DNA from: Tranquillimonas rosea
Lineage (GTDB): Bacteria > Pseudomonadota > Alphaproteobacteria > Rhodobacterales > Rhodobacteraceae
Direction of reading: 5' to 3'
Assembly (NCBI RefSeq): GCF_900111315.1
Contig: NZ_FOGU01000005.1
Coordinates: 302,246 to 366,245 of the forward strand
Length of the DNA stretch: 64,000 bases
The position numbers and the translations under genes were made by a program. A model generated the notes under the pieces. That model made no database searches. It had not been told where the DNA came from and saw nothing but the letters and a program-made list of their open reading frames with translations. Shown here piece after piece: positions 17,795 to 26,369 of the stretch. Within the stretch, counting starts at the first letter, position 1. Each line of letters begins with the position of its first letter.

Positions 17795-18406
17795 CTAACG
17801 ACTTGGCGGCGTGTATACCAAGTGAACGCCGTCATTGAACACCACATGATAATCGCCCGCGCCGGTGCTGCCACGTTCGACGCGCATGCCGCCCGCCGTG
17901 AGCGTGCCCGGCGGTCCCTCGGCGCGAACCTCTCCGGGCGCTTCCGCAAGTGCGGAATCGAGCCGGGCCTGCATGGTGTCGGTCTCGGCGACATAGCCCG
18001 TCGACGTCTCGACGCGCACGCCGCCATCCAGCGTCGCAATGCGGTCGGGGTCGTCGAACAGGCCCCCGCCCGAGCGCAGGTCGAGCCACCCGCCGCCGGG
18101 CGTTTCGAGACGGCCCGAGACGCCATCGGCCCTGAGCCGCGTGGTGTCCCCGTCCTGGGGTCGTGCGGCCTCGGCGCTGAGCCGGATGCGCGCGCCGTCA
18201 TCGGCCACGCCGGCGAAGTCGGGCTTGCCGATCCGCTGTTCGCGCAGCACCTCTTCGACGTCTCCCTCGGCGTAGGGCAACGCGGATTCGGGGTCGAGCC
18301 GCTCGGAGATCAGGAACACGGTCGACAGGATGGCGAGCGCGAGCAGGGGCAGCAGCACCTTCAGCCAGGCGACGATCCGCGAATATGTGTTGTCGTAGTT
18401 GGCCAC
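17795..18406 (-). CDS. lptC: LPS export inner-membrane protein LptC
   Basis: The 203-residue protein has a short cytoplasmic N-terminus, one transmembrane helix (VLLPLLALAILSTVFLI) and a periplasmic OstA-like beta domain (about 60-203) with repeated R-L-x-A-E/D-G-V units. It passes LPS from LptBFG to LptA. The likely start is GTG at 18406, with GGAGG 11 nt upstream. Longer in-frame starts would add an unconserved N-terminus overlapping the exonuclease gene. Its stop lies a few bases before lptA. Confidence 0.85.
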   Translation of the reverse strand: MANYDNTYSRIVAWLKVLLPLLALAILSTVFLISERLDPESALPYAEGDVEEVLREQRIGKPDFAGVADDGARIRLSAEAARPQDGDTTRLRADGVSGRLETPGGGWLDLRSGGGLFDDPDRIATLDGGVRVETSTGYVAETDTMQARLDSALAEAPGEVRAEGPPGTLTAGGMRVERGSTGAGDYHVVFNDGVHLVYTPPSR

Positions 18407-18480
18407 GCGCCCCCACACCTCCGGTTGGCGGTTAATGTAATGTTGTGGACGGGCGGACAGAAGACCGGCATGCGCGCCGC

Positions 18481-19092
18481 TCAGTGTGCGAAAATGTCGA
18501 GCTCGGGCCAACCGGCCAGGTCGAGGCGGGCGCGCGTCGGCAGGAACTCGAAACAGGCCTGCGCCAAATCGCCGCGATCTTCGCGCAGCAGCCGCGAGTC
18601 CAGCGCCTCTTTCAGCTGGTGCAGGTAGAGCACGTCCGAGGCGGCGTAATCGACCTGCGCCGAACTGAGCGTGTCGGCGCCCCAGTCCGACATCTGCTGC
18701 TGTTTCGAGATGTCGATGCCGAGCAGCTCCTGGCACAATTGCTTGAGCCCGTGCCGGTCGGTGTAGGTGCGGATCAGCTTGCTCGCGATCTTGGTGCAGT
18801 AGACGGGCGTCGCCAGGGCGCCGAAGGCATTGTACATCGCCGCGATGTCGAACCGTCCGAAATGAAAGAGCTTCAGCACGGCGGGGTCGCGCAGGATCGC
18901 CTCGATGTTCGGCGCGCTGGTCTGGCCCTTGGCGATCTGGACGACATGCGCGTTCCCGTCACCGCCCGACAGCTGCACGACGCACAGCCGGTCGCGGTGC
19001 GGGTTCAGGCCCATCGTCTCGCAGTCGATCGCCACCATCGCGCCCAGGTCCAGACCGTCGGGCAGATCGCCGAGATGCAGGTGGTTGGCCAT
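18481..19092 (-). CDS. RNase D-like 3'-5' exonuclease (single-domain)
   Basis: The 203-residue protein is a DEDDy-type exonuclease domain alone: AIDCETMG supplies the first D-x-E, FHFGRFDI the second acid, and VDYAASDVLYLH the tyrosine and final aspartate. E. coli RNase D (about 375 residues) has two extra HRDC domains; this one has none. It likely trims the 3' ends of structured RNAs or acts as a general exonuclease. It heads the minus-strand block that continues into lptC, 74 bp downstream. This order is common in alphaproteobacteria, although the functional link is unclear. Confidence 0.88.
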   Translation of the reverse strand: MANHLHLGDLPDGLDLGAMVAIDCETMGLNPHRDRLCVVQLSGGDGNAHVVQIAKGQTSAPNIEAILRDPAVLKLFHFGRFDIAAMYNAFGALATPVYCTKIASKLIRTYTDRHGLKQLCQELLGIDISKQQQMSDWGADTLSSAQVDYAASDVLYLHQLKEALDSRLLREDRGDLAQACFEFLPTRARLDLAGWPELDIFAH

Positions 19093-19215
19093 GGCGTTTC
19101 GCTCCTTCTCTGCACCGCTGCGGCATAGCGGAGCCCCGGACGCCGCGCAACTCGGGCGCTTGTGCCGGTGCCATCGCGATGTTTAGCCTCTGTGAACTTT
19201 TTGTGACGGAGCCCC

Positions 19216-20199
19216 ATGCCGCCAGTGATGAAGGACGAGGTGATCGAGGACGCGTTCGCGACCGCCGCGCGCGTCACCGGCCCCAATGCAATCGAACACG
19301 GCTCGCTCGAGCTTGTCACCTGCAATGACAAGCCCCAGGGCAGGACTGTGGTACTTCGGGCGCGGCTGGCCGAGACCGGAGCGCCGGTGGTCGTGAAGCG
19401 GCATTTCGGACCCGGTGCGAGCGACGTGACCACCCACGAGATACGAAAGAGCCGCCAGATCGCTCGAGGGCTGGACGGGCCCTTGCACCGCGTTCCGACA
19501 ATCCATCAGCACATTCCGGCCGAGAATGCCTATATCGCCGAAGAGTTGCGGGGCCCGACGCTGCAATCCCGCCTTCTGACGAAAAATGTGTCGCGCGAGG
19601 CGTTGCTCGACCCGATCGAGCAGACCGGCGCGATGCTGGCGCGGGTTCACGCGATCACGCCCGAAGAGCGGCGGGAGCCGTCGCTCGCACGCTTCACGAG
19701 CTTCGCCGAGACGTTCGCCGCACGTGCCGCGCGGCGCGGCGCGGACGATCCGGGCCACGTGCTCGCACGGCGGCTGATCGAACTGCTGCCGCGCTGCGGG
19801 CACCTGACCGACGGGTTCGGACTGACCCACGGCGACGCCAACCCGCGGAACGTGCTGTTGCTGGAGGCCGGGCTGGGGCTCATCGATTTCGAGCAGGCCG
19901 GCAAGCGGATCTTTTCGTACGATTTGGCCGCTTTCCTGGTCAGGATCGGCATGATCTGTGATCCGGATGGAACCCGCGGACCGTTGCCGGAACCCTTCGT
20001 GTCGCGGTTCGAGCGTGGCTACGGTGCGGCGGTCGCGGACGATCCGGTCGTCAGGCTCCGGACCAAGCTGGCCCTTCTGCAATGCCGCGACTGGGAGATG
20101 TGGGACATGCCCGACGAGTTTCCCGAAAAGGCCCAGAGGCGCGCCCGGTTGGACCGCATGATGCGGCAGGCCGCCGATGACGTCGAGGTGTTCGGCTGA
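19216..20199 (+). CDS. APH-fold phosphotransferase (small-molecule or LPS-type kinase)
   Basis: The 327-residue protein has the aminoglycoside-phosphotransferase/Bud32-like kinase fold. An early lysine lies in VVVKRHFG (ATP binding). The catalytic loop is GLTHGDANPRNVLL, and the metal-binding LIDFEQAG follows. A GGAG site precedes the ATG. Family members phosphorylate choline, sugars, Kdo or antibiotics; nothing in the sequence fixes the substrate. It is divergent from the RNase D-lptCAB block, so a lipid-A or core-sugar kinase role is conceivable, but that is inference from position only. Confidence 0.78.
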   Translation: MPPVMKDEVIEDAFATAARVTGPNAIEHGSLELVTCNDKPQGRTVVLRARLAETGAPVVVKRHFGPGASDVTTHEIRKSRQIARGLDGPLHRVPTIHQHIPAENAYIAEELRGPTLQSRLLTKNVSREALLDPIEQTGAMLARVHAITPEERREPSLARFTSFAETFAARAARRGADDPGHVLARRLIELLPRCGHLTDGFGLTHGDANPRNVLLLEAGLGLIDFEQAGKRIFSYDLAAFLVRIGMICDPDGTRGPLPEPFVSRFERGYGAAVADDPVVRLRTKLALLQCRDWEMWDMPDEFPEKAQRRARLDRMMRQAADDVEVFG

Positions 20200-20248
20200 C
20201 GGCTTGCCGCAGCCGCCAGTGCCCTAGACTTCGGGACGGAGGTGACAC

Positions 20249-20701
20249 ATGCGATCGAGACTCATGGCGACATGCATGGCCGGCGCGGCGCTGGCGGTGT
20301 TCGGAATGGCGTTCGGGCCGGCCGATGGCCGGGCCGCGGCCGGGGATGACGTGTTCGGCCCGCTCCCGGCGGACACCGCGACGCTGGATGCCTACAAGTG
20401 GCAGAACCGCCCCGTTCTTCTGTTCGCACCCGGCAAGGACGATTCCGCCTACGCCGAGCAGATGCGCATCTTCGAGACGGCGCGTGCGGGTCTTGCCGAG
20501 CGCGAGGTCGTGGTCCTGAGCGACACCGCGCCCGACGTTGGCGGTGCACTGCGCGAGGCCTACGGGATCGACGGCTTCACGATGATCCTCGTCGGCAAGG
20601 ACGGCACCATGAAGCTGCGGGATCATGCGCCGATTCCTGCCGCCGAACTGTTCGCGCGCATCGACTCGATGCCGATGCGCCGACGCGAGATGCGAGAGTG
20701 A
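20249..20701 (+). CDS. DUF4174-type exported protein
   Basis: The 150-residue product has an N-terminal signal sequence (LMATCMAGAALAVFGMAFG). Its mature part matches the DUF4174 pattern: LDAYKWQNRPVLLFAPGKDD, then an IFETARAGLAEREVVVL strand, and GKDGTMKLRD near the end. The fold looks thioredoxin-like but lacks the CxxC pair, so redox activity is not expected. A periplasmic location is likely; function is unknown. GGAGG lies upstream of the ATG. It converges on znuA with a 13-bp gap. Confidence 0.75.
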   Translation: MRSRLMATCMAGAALAVFGMAFGPADGRAAAGDDVFGPLPADTATLDAYKWQNRPVLLFAPGKDDSAYAEQMRIFETARAGLAEREVVVLSDTAPDVGGALREAYGIDGFTMILVGKDGTMKLRDHAPIPAAELFARIDSMPMRRREMRE

Positions 20702-20714
20702 CGGCAGCGCCGCG

Positions 20715-21668
20715 TTAGCCCGCGCAGTCCGCGATCGTCCGGGCCATGCCGCGTAGCAGGTCGGAATAGAGACTGGCCCCCGGCTCGTACGCGATCCCGA
20801 GCGGATCGAGCACGCCGGTCTGGACCGTGCCCTCGAAGACGCTTTCGACAAGGCCGGGATCGAACTGCGGTTCGGCAAAGACGCAGGCGACGCCGAGATC
20901 CGCCACCTGATCACGGATCGTGTCGATCCGCGCGGGGCTGGGATCGCTGGCGTCGCTGACCGACAGCGCGGCGGCCGCGGGAATGCCGAAGCGATGCTCG
21001 AAATAGTGGTAGGCGTCGTGGAAGACGACGAAACCGCCCGCGCGGACGTCCGACAGCTCTGTCCGGATGTCGTCGCTCAGGGTCTGCAGGTCTGCCACGG
21101 CGTCCGCCGCGTTGTTCCGATAGGTCTCGGCGTTCTCCGGGTCTGCCTCGGCCAGCGCGTCGGCGATGTGCCGGGTCCAGACAATCGCGTTCTGCGGGTC
21201 CAGCCAGGCATGCGGATCGACACCCTCGTGGGCGTGATCGTCATGGGCCTCGCCATGGTGGGCGCTTTCGTCGTGCTCGTGGTTATGCCCGCCGTGTTCG
21301 TGCTCGTGACCGAAAATCGGGCCGTCGCGGAAGTCGAGGCGGGTGGTCCCCTCGGTTTCCAGTAGCTCGACGATCATGGCATCCGATCCCAGCGTCTCGA
21401 TGCTGGAGGCGAGCCAGGGGGTCAGCGTGCCGCCGGTCCAGACGACGAGGTCCGCGTTCTGCAGGGCGCGCGCCTCGGAAGGACGCATGGAATACCCGTG
21501 GGGCGAGGCACCCGGCTGCACCAGCAGCTCGGGGGCGCCGACATCGCCCATCACAGACGCGACGAGAGAATGGACCGGGGGAATGTCCGCGACGACGGTG
21601 GGCGCCTGGGCCGAGGCCGGCAGGACGCCCCCGAGGCTCAGCCCGAGGGCCAGGACGAGACGTTTCAT
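20715..21668 (-). CDS. znuA: Zinc ABC transporter, periplasmic zinc-binding protein ZnuA
   Basis: The 317-residue cluster A-I solute-binding protein starts with a signal peptide (KRLVLALGLSLGGVLPASA). Zinc ligands include the histidine in DIPPVHSLVA and those in DPHAWLDP and FVVFHDAYHYF. Between residues about 115 and 145 is the His/Asp/Glu-rich flexible loop (GHEHEHGGHNHEHDE) typical of ZnuA. A conserved C-terminal cysteine pair is also present. I start at the ATG at 21668 with GGAG upstream. The promoter region is shared with zur and holds two Zur-box-like palindromes. Confidence 0.95.
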   Translation of the reverse strand: MKRLVLALGLSLGGVLPASAQAPTVVADIPPVHSLVASVMGDVGAPELLVQPGASPHGYSMRPSEARALQNADLVVWTGGTLTPWLASSIETLGSDAMIVELLETEGTTRLDFRDGPIFGHEHEHGGHNHEHDESAHHGEAHDDHAHEGVDPHAWLDPQNAIVWTRHIADALAEADPENAETYRNNAADAVADLQTLSDDIRTELSDVRAGGFVVFHDAYHYFEHRFGIPAAAALSVSDASDPSPARIDTIRDQVADLGVACVFAEPQFDPGLVESVFEGTVQTGVLDPLGIAYEPGASLYSDLLRGMARTIADCAG

Positions 21669-21678
21669 TTCAACTCCA

Positions 21679-21695
21679 ATGTTATTGTGTAACAT
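21679..21695. promoter_or_regulatory. putative Zur operator 1
   Basis: ATGTTATTGTGTAACAT is a 17-bp palindrome (ATGTTA/TAACAT around a 5-nt centre), close to the alphaproteobacterial Zur box core. It lies 10 bp upstream of the znuA ATG, where a bound repressor would block znuA transcription or early elongation. Confidence 0.8.
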
Positions 21696-21710
21696 GGCTT
21701 GCGGTCGTAC

Positions 21711-21727
21711 ATGTGATGCTATTACAT
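21711..21727. promoter_or_regulatory. putative Zur operator 2
   Basis: ATGTGATGCTATTACAT is a second, less perfect palindrome of the same length. Its centre is 32 bp from operator 1, about three helical turns, and it lies 27 bp before the zur ATG. It probably controls the zur-znuC-znuB side. Confidence 0.7.
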
Positions 21728-21754
21728 TGCAAGCTCTGGATGATGGAGCACGAT

Positions 21755-22240
21755 ATGGCACTCTTGGGGTTCGAGCGGCACGATCACGACAGCTGCGTCA
21801 GCGACACGCTGTCGGCGGCCGAGGCGCATTGTGCCGAAGCCGGCCTGCGCCTGACGCCCGTGCGGCGGCGGGTGCTGGAGATCCTTCTGGAGCGGCATCG
21901 CGCCCTCGGCGCCTACGATATCCTCGAGACGCTCGCGGCCGAGGGACTGGGTTCCCAGCCGCCGGTGGCCTACCGGGCGCTCGACTTTCTCGTGAAGGCA
22001 GGGTTCGTGCACAAGATCGAACGCCTGAACGCCTATGTGGCATGTGCCCACCCCGGCGACAGCCACGCGCCGGCCTTCATGATCTGCCGCTCGTGCGATT
22101 CGGTGGCCGAGGCGCAGGCGTCGCTGGCCGCGGGCGCGCTGGGGGACGCCGCGAAGGCCGCCGGGTTCCGCATCGAGCGCACCGTGGTCGAGGCCGAGGG
22201 GCTCTGCCCGGGCTGCCTAAAGCGCGGGGACGCCACATGA
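21755..22240 (+). CDS. zur: Zinc uptake regulator Zur (Fur family)
   Basis: The 161-residue Fur-family repressor has a winged-helix domain (RLTPVRRRVLEILLERHRALGAYDIL...PPVAYRALDFLVKAGFVHK). The C-terminal half holds the structural zinc cysteine pairs CRSC and CPGC. An N-terminal HDHDSC segment may add metal ligands. With zinc bound it should repress znuA and its own operon. I choose the ATG at 21755 because GGAG is 6 nt upstream; earlier ATGs would begin inside or next to operator 2. The stop overlaps the znuC start (ATGA). Confidence 0.92.
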   Translation: MALLGFERHDHDSCVSDTLSAAEAHCAEAGLRLTPVRRRVLEILLERHRALGAYDILETLAAEGLGSQPPVAYRALDFLVKAGFVHKIERLNAYVACAHPGDSHAPAFMICRSCDSVAEAQASLAAGALGDAAKAAGFRIERTVVEAEGLCPGCLKRGDAT

Positions 22241-22980
22241 GCCTCGTCAGTCTGAAGGATGTGTCGGTGTCCCTCGGGGCGCAGCGGGTGCTGGACCACG
22301 TCGACCTGTCGATCGAGCCCGGAGAGATCGTGACCGTCGTCGGGCCGAACGGTTCGGGCAAGTCAACGCTGCTGCGCACGATCATCGGGGCGCTCAAGCC
22401 ACGGGGCGGACAGGTCAGCCGGCAATCCGGGCTCAGGATCGGCTATGTGCCGCAGCGGCTGCACGTGGACCCGACCCTGCCGCTCACGGTTCACCGGTTC
22501 CTCGGCCTGCCGCGCCGCGTGTCGCGTGCGGCGGCCCGCGAGGCGTTGGACAGGGCGGGGGCCGGCGGGCTGGACGGGCGGCAGATGGCGGGTCTCAGCG
22601 GCGGGCAGTTCCAGCGTGTCCTGCTGGCGCGGGCGCTTTTGGAAAAGCCGGACCTGCTGATCCTCGACGAGGCGACTCAGGGGCTGGACCAGCCGGGGGC
22701 GGCCTCTTTCTATCGCCAGCTGGAGGGGGTGCGCGCGCAGATGGGCTGTGCCGTGCTGATGGTCAGCCATGATCTGCACGTGGTGATGAGCGCGAGTGAC
22801 CGCGTGATCTGCCTGAATGGCCATGTTTGCTGCGAGGGCACGCCGGATGTCGTCGCCTCGGCGCCGGAATACCGGGCGCTGTTCGGGTCGGGCACGCAAG
22901 GCGCGCTGGCGCTGTACCGGCACAGTCACAGTCATTCGCACGATTCGTGCGGATCACATCACGCGAGTGCGGCGGAATGA
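22237..22980 (+). CDS. znuC: Zinc ABC transporter ATP-binding protein ZnuC
   Basis: The 247-residue ATPase has Walker A GPNGSGKST, a Q-loop in YVPQRLH, signature LSGGQFQRVLLA, Walker B LLILDEATQGLD and switch histidine in MVSHDLH. The C-terminus is rich in histidine (RHSHSHSHDSC); E. coli ZnuC also has a His-rich tail. It energises zinc import with ZnuB and ZnuA. It overlaps zur upstream and znuB downstream by 4 bp each, so the three are one translational unit. Confidence 0.95.
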   Translation: MSLVSLKDVSVSLGAQRVLDHVDLSIEPGEIVTVVGPNGSGKSTLLRTIIGALKPRGGQVSRQSGLRIGYVPQRLHVDPTLPLTVHRFLGLPRRVSRAAAREALDRAGAGGLDGRQMAGLSGGQFQRVLLARALLEKPDLLILDEATQGLDQPGAASFYRQLEGVRAQMGCAVLMVSHDLHVVMSASDRVICLNGHVCCEGTPDVVASAPEYRALFGSGTQGALALYRHSHSHSHDSCGSHHASAAE

Positions 22981-23777
22981 TGCTGGACGATTTCCTGGTG
23001 CGGGCCGTGCTCGCGGGTCTTGGCGTGGCGCTGGCGGCGGGGCCGCTCGGCTGTTTCGTCGTATGGCGGCGGATGGCCTATTTCGGGGACGCGACGGCCC
23101 ATGCCGCGATCCTCGGCGTGGCGCTGTCTCTGGCGCTGTCGACCTCGATCTTTGCCGGCGTTCTCGTCGTGTCGCTGCTGATGGCGGTGACGGTCTCGGC
23201 TCTGAGCGGGCGGGGCTATGCGATGGATACGCTGCTGGGGGTCATGTCCCATTCGGCGCTGGCCTTCGGGCTGGTCGCCGTGTCGTTCCTGAGCGGGGTG
23301 CGCGTCGACCTGATGGCCTATCTCTTCGGCGACATCCTCGCCGTGACGCGGGGGGATCTGGCGGTGATCTGGGGCGGTGCGGTGCTGGTCCTGTTGCTGG
23401 TCGGGCTGCGCTGGTCGGCGCTGCTGACCTCGACGCTGAACCCGGACCTCGCGCGGGCCAGCGGCGTGAACCCGGGGCGTGAACAGACCGTGCTGACCGT
23501 GGCGCTGGCGGTGACGGTCGCGGTCGCGATCAAGGTGGTCGGCGTGCTTCTGGTGGCGGCGATGCTGATCGTGCCCGCGGCGACCGCACGGCCCTTTTCC
23601 CGCACGCCAGAGATGATGGCGGCGGTGGCGGGCGGGGTCGGCGTCGTGTCGGTGCTGGGCGGGCTCCGCGCGGCCTTCGTGCTCGACACGCCGGCGGGTC
23701 CCACGATCGTCTGCGTGGCGGCGGTGCTGTTCACGGCGGCCAGCACTGCGTCGATGCTTCTTCCCTCCCGATCCTAG
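22977..23777 (+). CDS. znuB: Zinc ABC transporter permease ZnuB
   Basis: The 266-residue ABC-3 family permease has about eight hydrophobic segments. The conserved GPLGCFVVWRRMAYFGDATAHAA-type region near residue 22-45 opens the protein, and KVVGVLLVAAMLIVPAATA lies in the second half. It forms the membrane channel of the high-affinity zinc importer. The start is ATGATG at 22977, overlapping the znuC stop; either ATG could be used. It is the last gene of the operon. Confidence 0.94.
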   Translation: MMLDDFLVRAVLAGLGVALAAGPLGCFVVWRRMAYFGDATAHAAILGVALSLALSTSIFAGVLVVSLLMAVTVSALSGRGYAMDTLLGVMSHSALAFGLVAVSFLSGVRVDLMAYLFGDILAVTRGDLAVIWGGAVLVLLLVGLRWSALLTSTLNPDLARASGVNPGREQTVLTVALAVTVAVAIKVVGVLLVAAMLIVPAATARPFSRTPEMMAAVAGGVGVVSVLGGLRAAFVLDTPAGPTIVCVAAVLFTAASTASMLLPSRS

Positions 23778-23917
23778 CCGTCGCGCGACTTGACCCACGT
23801 CAACGCACCGGCGGTCTGTCGCCCGTTAACGGATGAAGGCGGGAACGCAGGCGCGGTGCCAGACGCTTCTGTCCGGTGCGGCCGGGCCGCGGCATGAACA
23901 GAGACGACGAGGTAGCG

Positions 23918-25456
23918 ATGGCCGAGCAGGACGATGTGATCGCCTTTCTCTCGGATCCCGCAACGCATGGCGGGGCCGAGGTGAACACGGTCGAGACCCA
24001 TGGCGCGTTCGTCTTTCTGGCCGGGGACAACGCGCTGAAGGTCAAGCGCGACGTGGCCTACGACTACATGGATTTCTCGACCCTCGAATCGCGTGAGACG
24101 ATGCTGCGTCGCGAGCTGGACCTGAACCGTCCGGCAGCCCCGGAGATCTATCGTGACGTGGTTCCGGTCACGCGGGACGGCGACGGTCTGGCGCTGAATG
24201 GCGACGGCGAGCCGGTGGAGTGGGTGCTGCGGATGTCCCGCTTCGACACCGAGGACGAGCTGTCGCGCGTGGCCGAGCGTGGCGAGCTGTCCGACGACCT
24301 TGCCGACGCGCTGGGGAGCGTCGTGGCCGGGTATCACCGGGACGCGCCGCGCCGCGACGCCGACGGCGCCACGCTCATCGCCGAGATCGTCGACGAGCTG
24401 GCCACCGCCTTTGACCGGATGCGGCACGAGCTTGGCTCGGACGAGGTCGACGTGTTCATCGCGCGGCTGCGGGCCGAACACGCCACGCAAGCCGCGCTGT
24501 TGACCCGCCGGGGCGAGGCAGGGCGCGTGCGGCGGTGCCACGGGGATTTGCACCTGCGGAACCTTGTCCTGATCGAAGGCCGGCCCGTGCCCTTCGACGC
24601 GCTGGAATTCGACGAGACCCTGGGCACCTGCGACGTACTCTACGATCTGGCCTTCCTCTTGATGGACCTGCGGCACAGGGGGCTCGGGGCGCAGGCCAAC
24701 CGCACCCTGAACGCATGGCTGCGCGAGTCGGACGAGGCGGACGATGCGGGGCTTGCGGCGCTGCCGTTGTTCTTGGCCGTGCGGGCCGCGATCCGGGCTA
24801 TGGTCGATGTCCAGACCGATGCGGCCGCGGGTCACGAGGGGCAGTCGACGGATGACGCGCGGGCCTATCTCGCCGAAGCGATCGGCGATCTCGCGCCGCG
24901 CGCGCCGCGGCTGGTGGCCGTGGGCGGGCTGTCGGGCACCGGCAAGACGACCGTGGCGCGTGGATTGGCGCCCCATGTCGGGGCCGGCGTCGGCGCCGTC
25001 CACCTGCGCAGCGACGTCGAGCGCAAGCGGTTGGCCGGGGTCGACCCGCTGACCCGACTGTCGCCCGACGCCTATGACAGCGCAAGCGCCGCGCAGGTCT
25101 ATGACCGCCTGTCCGGGCGGGCGGCGGCGCTGCTGGCCGCGGGGCAGTCCGTGGTGATCGACGCGACCTGCCTCGATCCCGGCGAGCGCGACGCGCTGCG
25201 CCGCCTGGCCGAAGGGGCGGAGGTGCCGTTCACCGGCCTCTGGCTCGAGGCCGATGCCGAGGTTCTCGCGCGGCGGGTGTCCGACCGGCACGGCGACGCC
25301 TCCGACGCGGATGCCGAAGTGGTGGCGAAACAGGCCGAACGCGATATCGGCCCGCTCGACTGGGAGCGGGTCGATGCAGGTGGCCCACCGGAGACGGTCA
25401 TCGCGGCGGCGCGCGCGCGCCTTCCCTTCGATCAGGACCTGGGCGGCAGTTCGTAG
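23918..25456 (+). CDS. Fused APH-type kinase and P-loop kinase (AAA_33-like)
   Basis: This 512-residue protein joins two modules. Residues about 25-310 form an aminoglycoside-phosphotransferase-like kinase with VKRD (ATP lysine), RRCHGDLHLRNLVL (catalytic loop) and FDALEFDE (metal). Residues about 325-510 form a P-loop kinase: Walker A GLSGTGKTT, then HLRSDVERKRL and VVIDATCLD, as in gluconate/zeta-toxin-like kinases. Such fusions occur widely in proteobacteria, but the substrate of neither half is known. I start at the ATG at 23918 with GAGG upstream; an ATG 8 codons earlier lacks a good site. It overlaps the convergent dehydrogenase by 25 bp. Confidence 0.83.
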   Translation: MAEQDDVIAFLSDPATHGGAEVNTVETHGAFVFLAGDNALKVKRDVAYDYMDFSTLESRETMLRRELDLNRPAAPEIYRDVVPVTRDGDGLALNGDGEPVEWVLRMSRFDTEDELSRVAERGELSDDLADALGSVVAGYHRDAPRRDADGATLIAEIVDELATAFDRMRHELGSDEVDVFIARLRAEHATQAALLTRRGEAGRVRRCHGDLHLRNLVLIEGRPVPFDALEFDETLGTCDVLYDLAFLLMDLRHRGLGAQANRTLNAWLRESDEADDAGLAALPLFLAVRAAIRAMVDVQTDAAAGHEGQSTDDARAYLAEAIGDLAPRAPRLVAVGGLSGTGKTTVARGLAPHVGAGVGAVHLRSDVERKRLAGVDPLTRLSPDAYDSASAAQVYDRLSGRAAALLAAGQSVVIDATCLDPGERDALRRLAEGAEVPFTGLWLEADAEVLARRVSDRHGDASDADAEVVAKQAERDIGPLDWERVDAGGPPETVIAAARARLPFDQDLGGSS

Positions 25457-26307
25457 AGCCGAAGGATGTCCGTCTGGTTGCGCCCGCCCAGTCCGGCGGC
25501 ATCCGCGTTGCGGAAGCTCTGTTGCGTCGCCCGCGCGACCGGAACCTCGGCCCCGGCCTGCGCCGCGGTCTGGTCGATGATGCCGAGGTCCTTCAGGATG
25601 CCCGAGACGGGGAAGTTCACGGCGTCCGTGCCCTCCAGCATCTGCGTGCCATAGGTCTGCATCATCGGGCTGGCCACCGGCGTCTGGCAGAAGATGTCGA
25701 ACGCCCGGCGCCGGTCCACGCCCAGCCGTTCCGCCATGCCCAGCAGTTCGGCCATCTGCGCCTCCTGCGCCGCCAGCATGCCGTTGATCACCAGCTTCAC
25801 GGTCGTCGCGGCGCCATTGTCGCCGGCATGATGCGTGGCCTTGCCCATCGCGTCGAAGGCGGGCTGCGCGCGGCGGGCCGCGTCGGGATCGCCGCCGACG
25901 ATGATGACCAACTCGCCGCTTTCCGCCGGCGGCAGCGTGCCGGCCACCGGCGCGTCGATCAGGTCGATGCCGCGTTCCCGCGCGACCGCGGCCAGTTCGC
26001 GGCACCACGCAACGGAGATGGTCGAACATTCGACCGCAACGGCCTGCCGGTCCATCCCGCCGAGGGCGCCGGTCTCCTCGTCGGCCCACAGCGCGCGCGA
26101 AGCGTCGTCGTCCAGCACCATCGAGACGACGATCGCGGCGCCGCGAGCCGCCTCGCGCGGGGTCTGCGCCTCGGTGGCGCCCTTGCGGATCAGGTCGTCG
26201 GCCTTGCCGGGCGAGCGGTTCCAGACGGTCAGGTCGTGCCCCGCGTCGAGGATGTTCCGGGCCATGCGCGACCCCATCGCGCCGAGCCCGAGGAATGCGA
26301 TCTTCAT
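25432..26307 (-). CDS. NAD(P)-dependent beta-hydroxyacid dehydrogenase
   Basis: The 291-residue protein belongs to the 3-hydroxyisobutyrate dehydrogenase family. The Rossmann motif GLGAMGSRMARN opens it, the substrate-binding DAPVAGT lies near residue 118, and the catalytic lysine is in TVKLVIN. Family members oxidise or reduce 3-hydroxyisobutyrate, tartronate semialdehyde, succinic semialdehyde or imines. The sequence does not decide among these. It is monocistronic by layout: htpX lies 62 bp downstream on the same strand. Confidence 0.88.
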   Translation of the reverse strand: MKIAFLGLGAMGSRMARNILDAGHDLTVWNRSPGKADDLIRKGATEAQTPREAARGAAIVVSMVLDDDASRALWADEETGALGGMDRQAVAVECSTISVAWCRELAAVARERGIDLIDAPVAGTLPPAESGELVIIVGGDPDAARRAQPAFDAMGKATHHAGDNGAATTVKLVINGMLAAQEAQMAELLGMAERLGVDRRRAFDIFCQTPVASPMMQTYGTQMLEGTDAVNFPVSGILKDLGIIDQTAAQAGAEVPVARATQQSFRNADAAGLGGRNQTDILRLYELPPRS

Positions 26308-26369
26308 TGTCGTCTCCTTCGGTCGTCGGAGCCGTCAGCTAGGGCCGCGCGCCGCGATGACGACCCCGC

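Noticed and set aside
22900..22980. His-rich ZnuC tail as a novel metal sensor
   Set aside because: E. coli ZnuC also ends in a His-rich stretch, so this is a known family feature.
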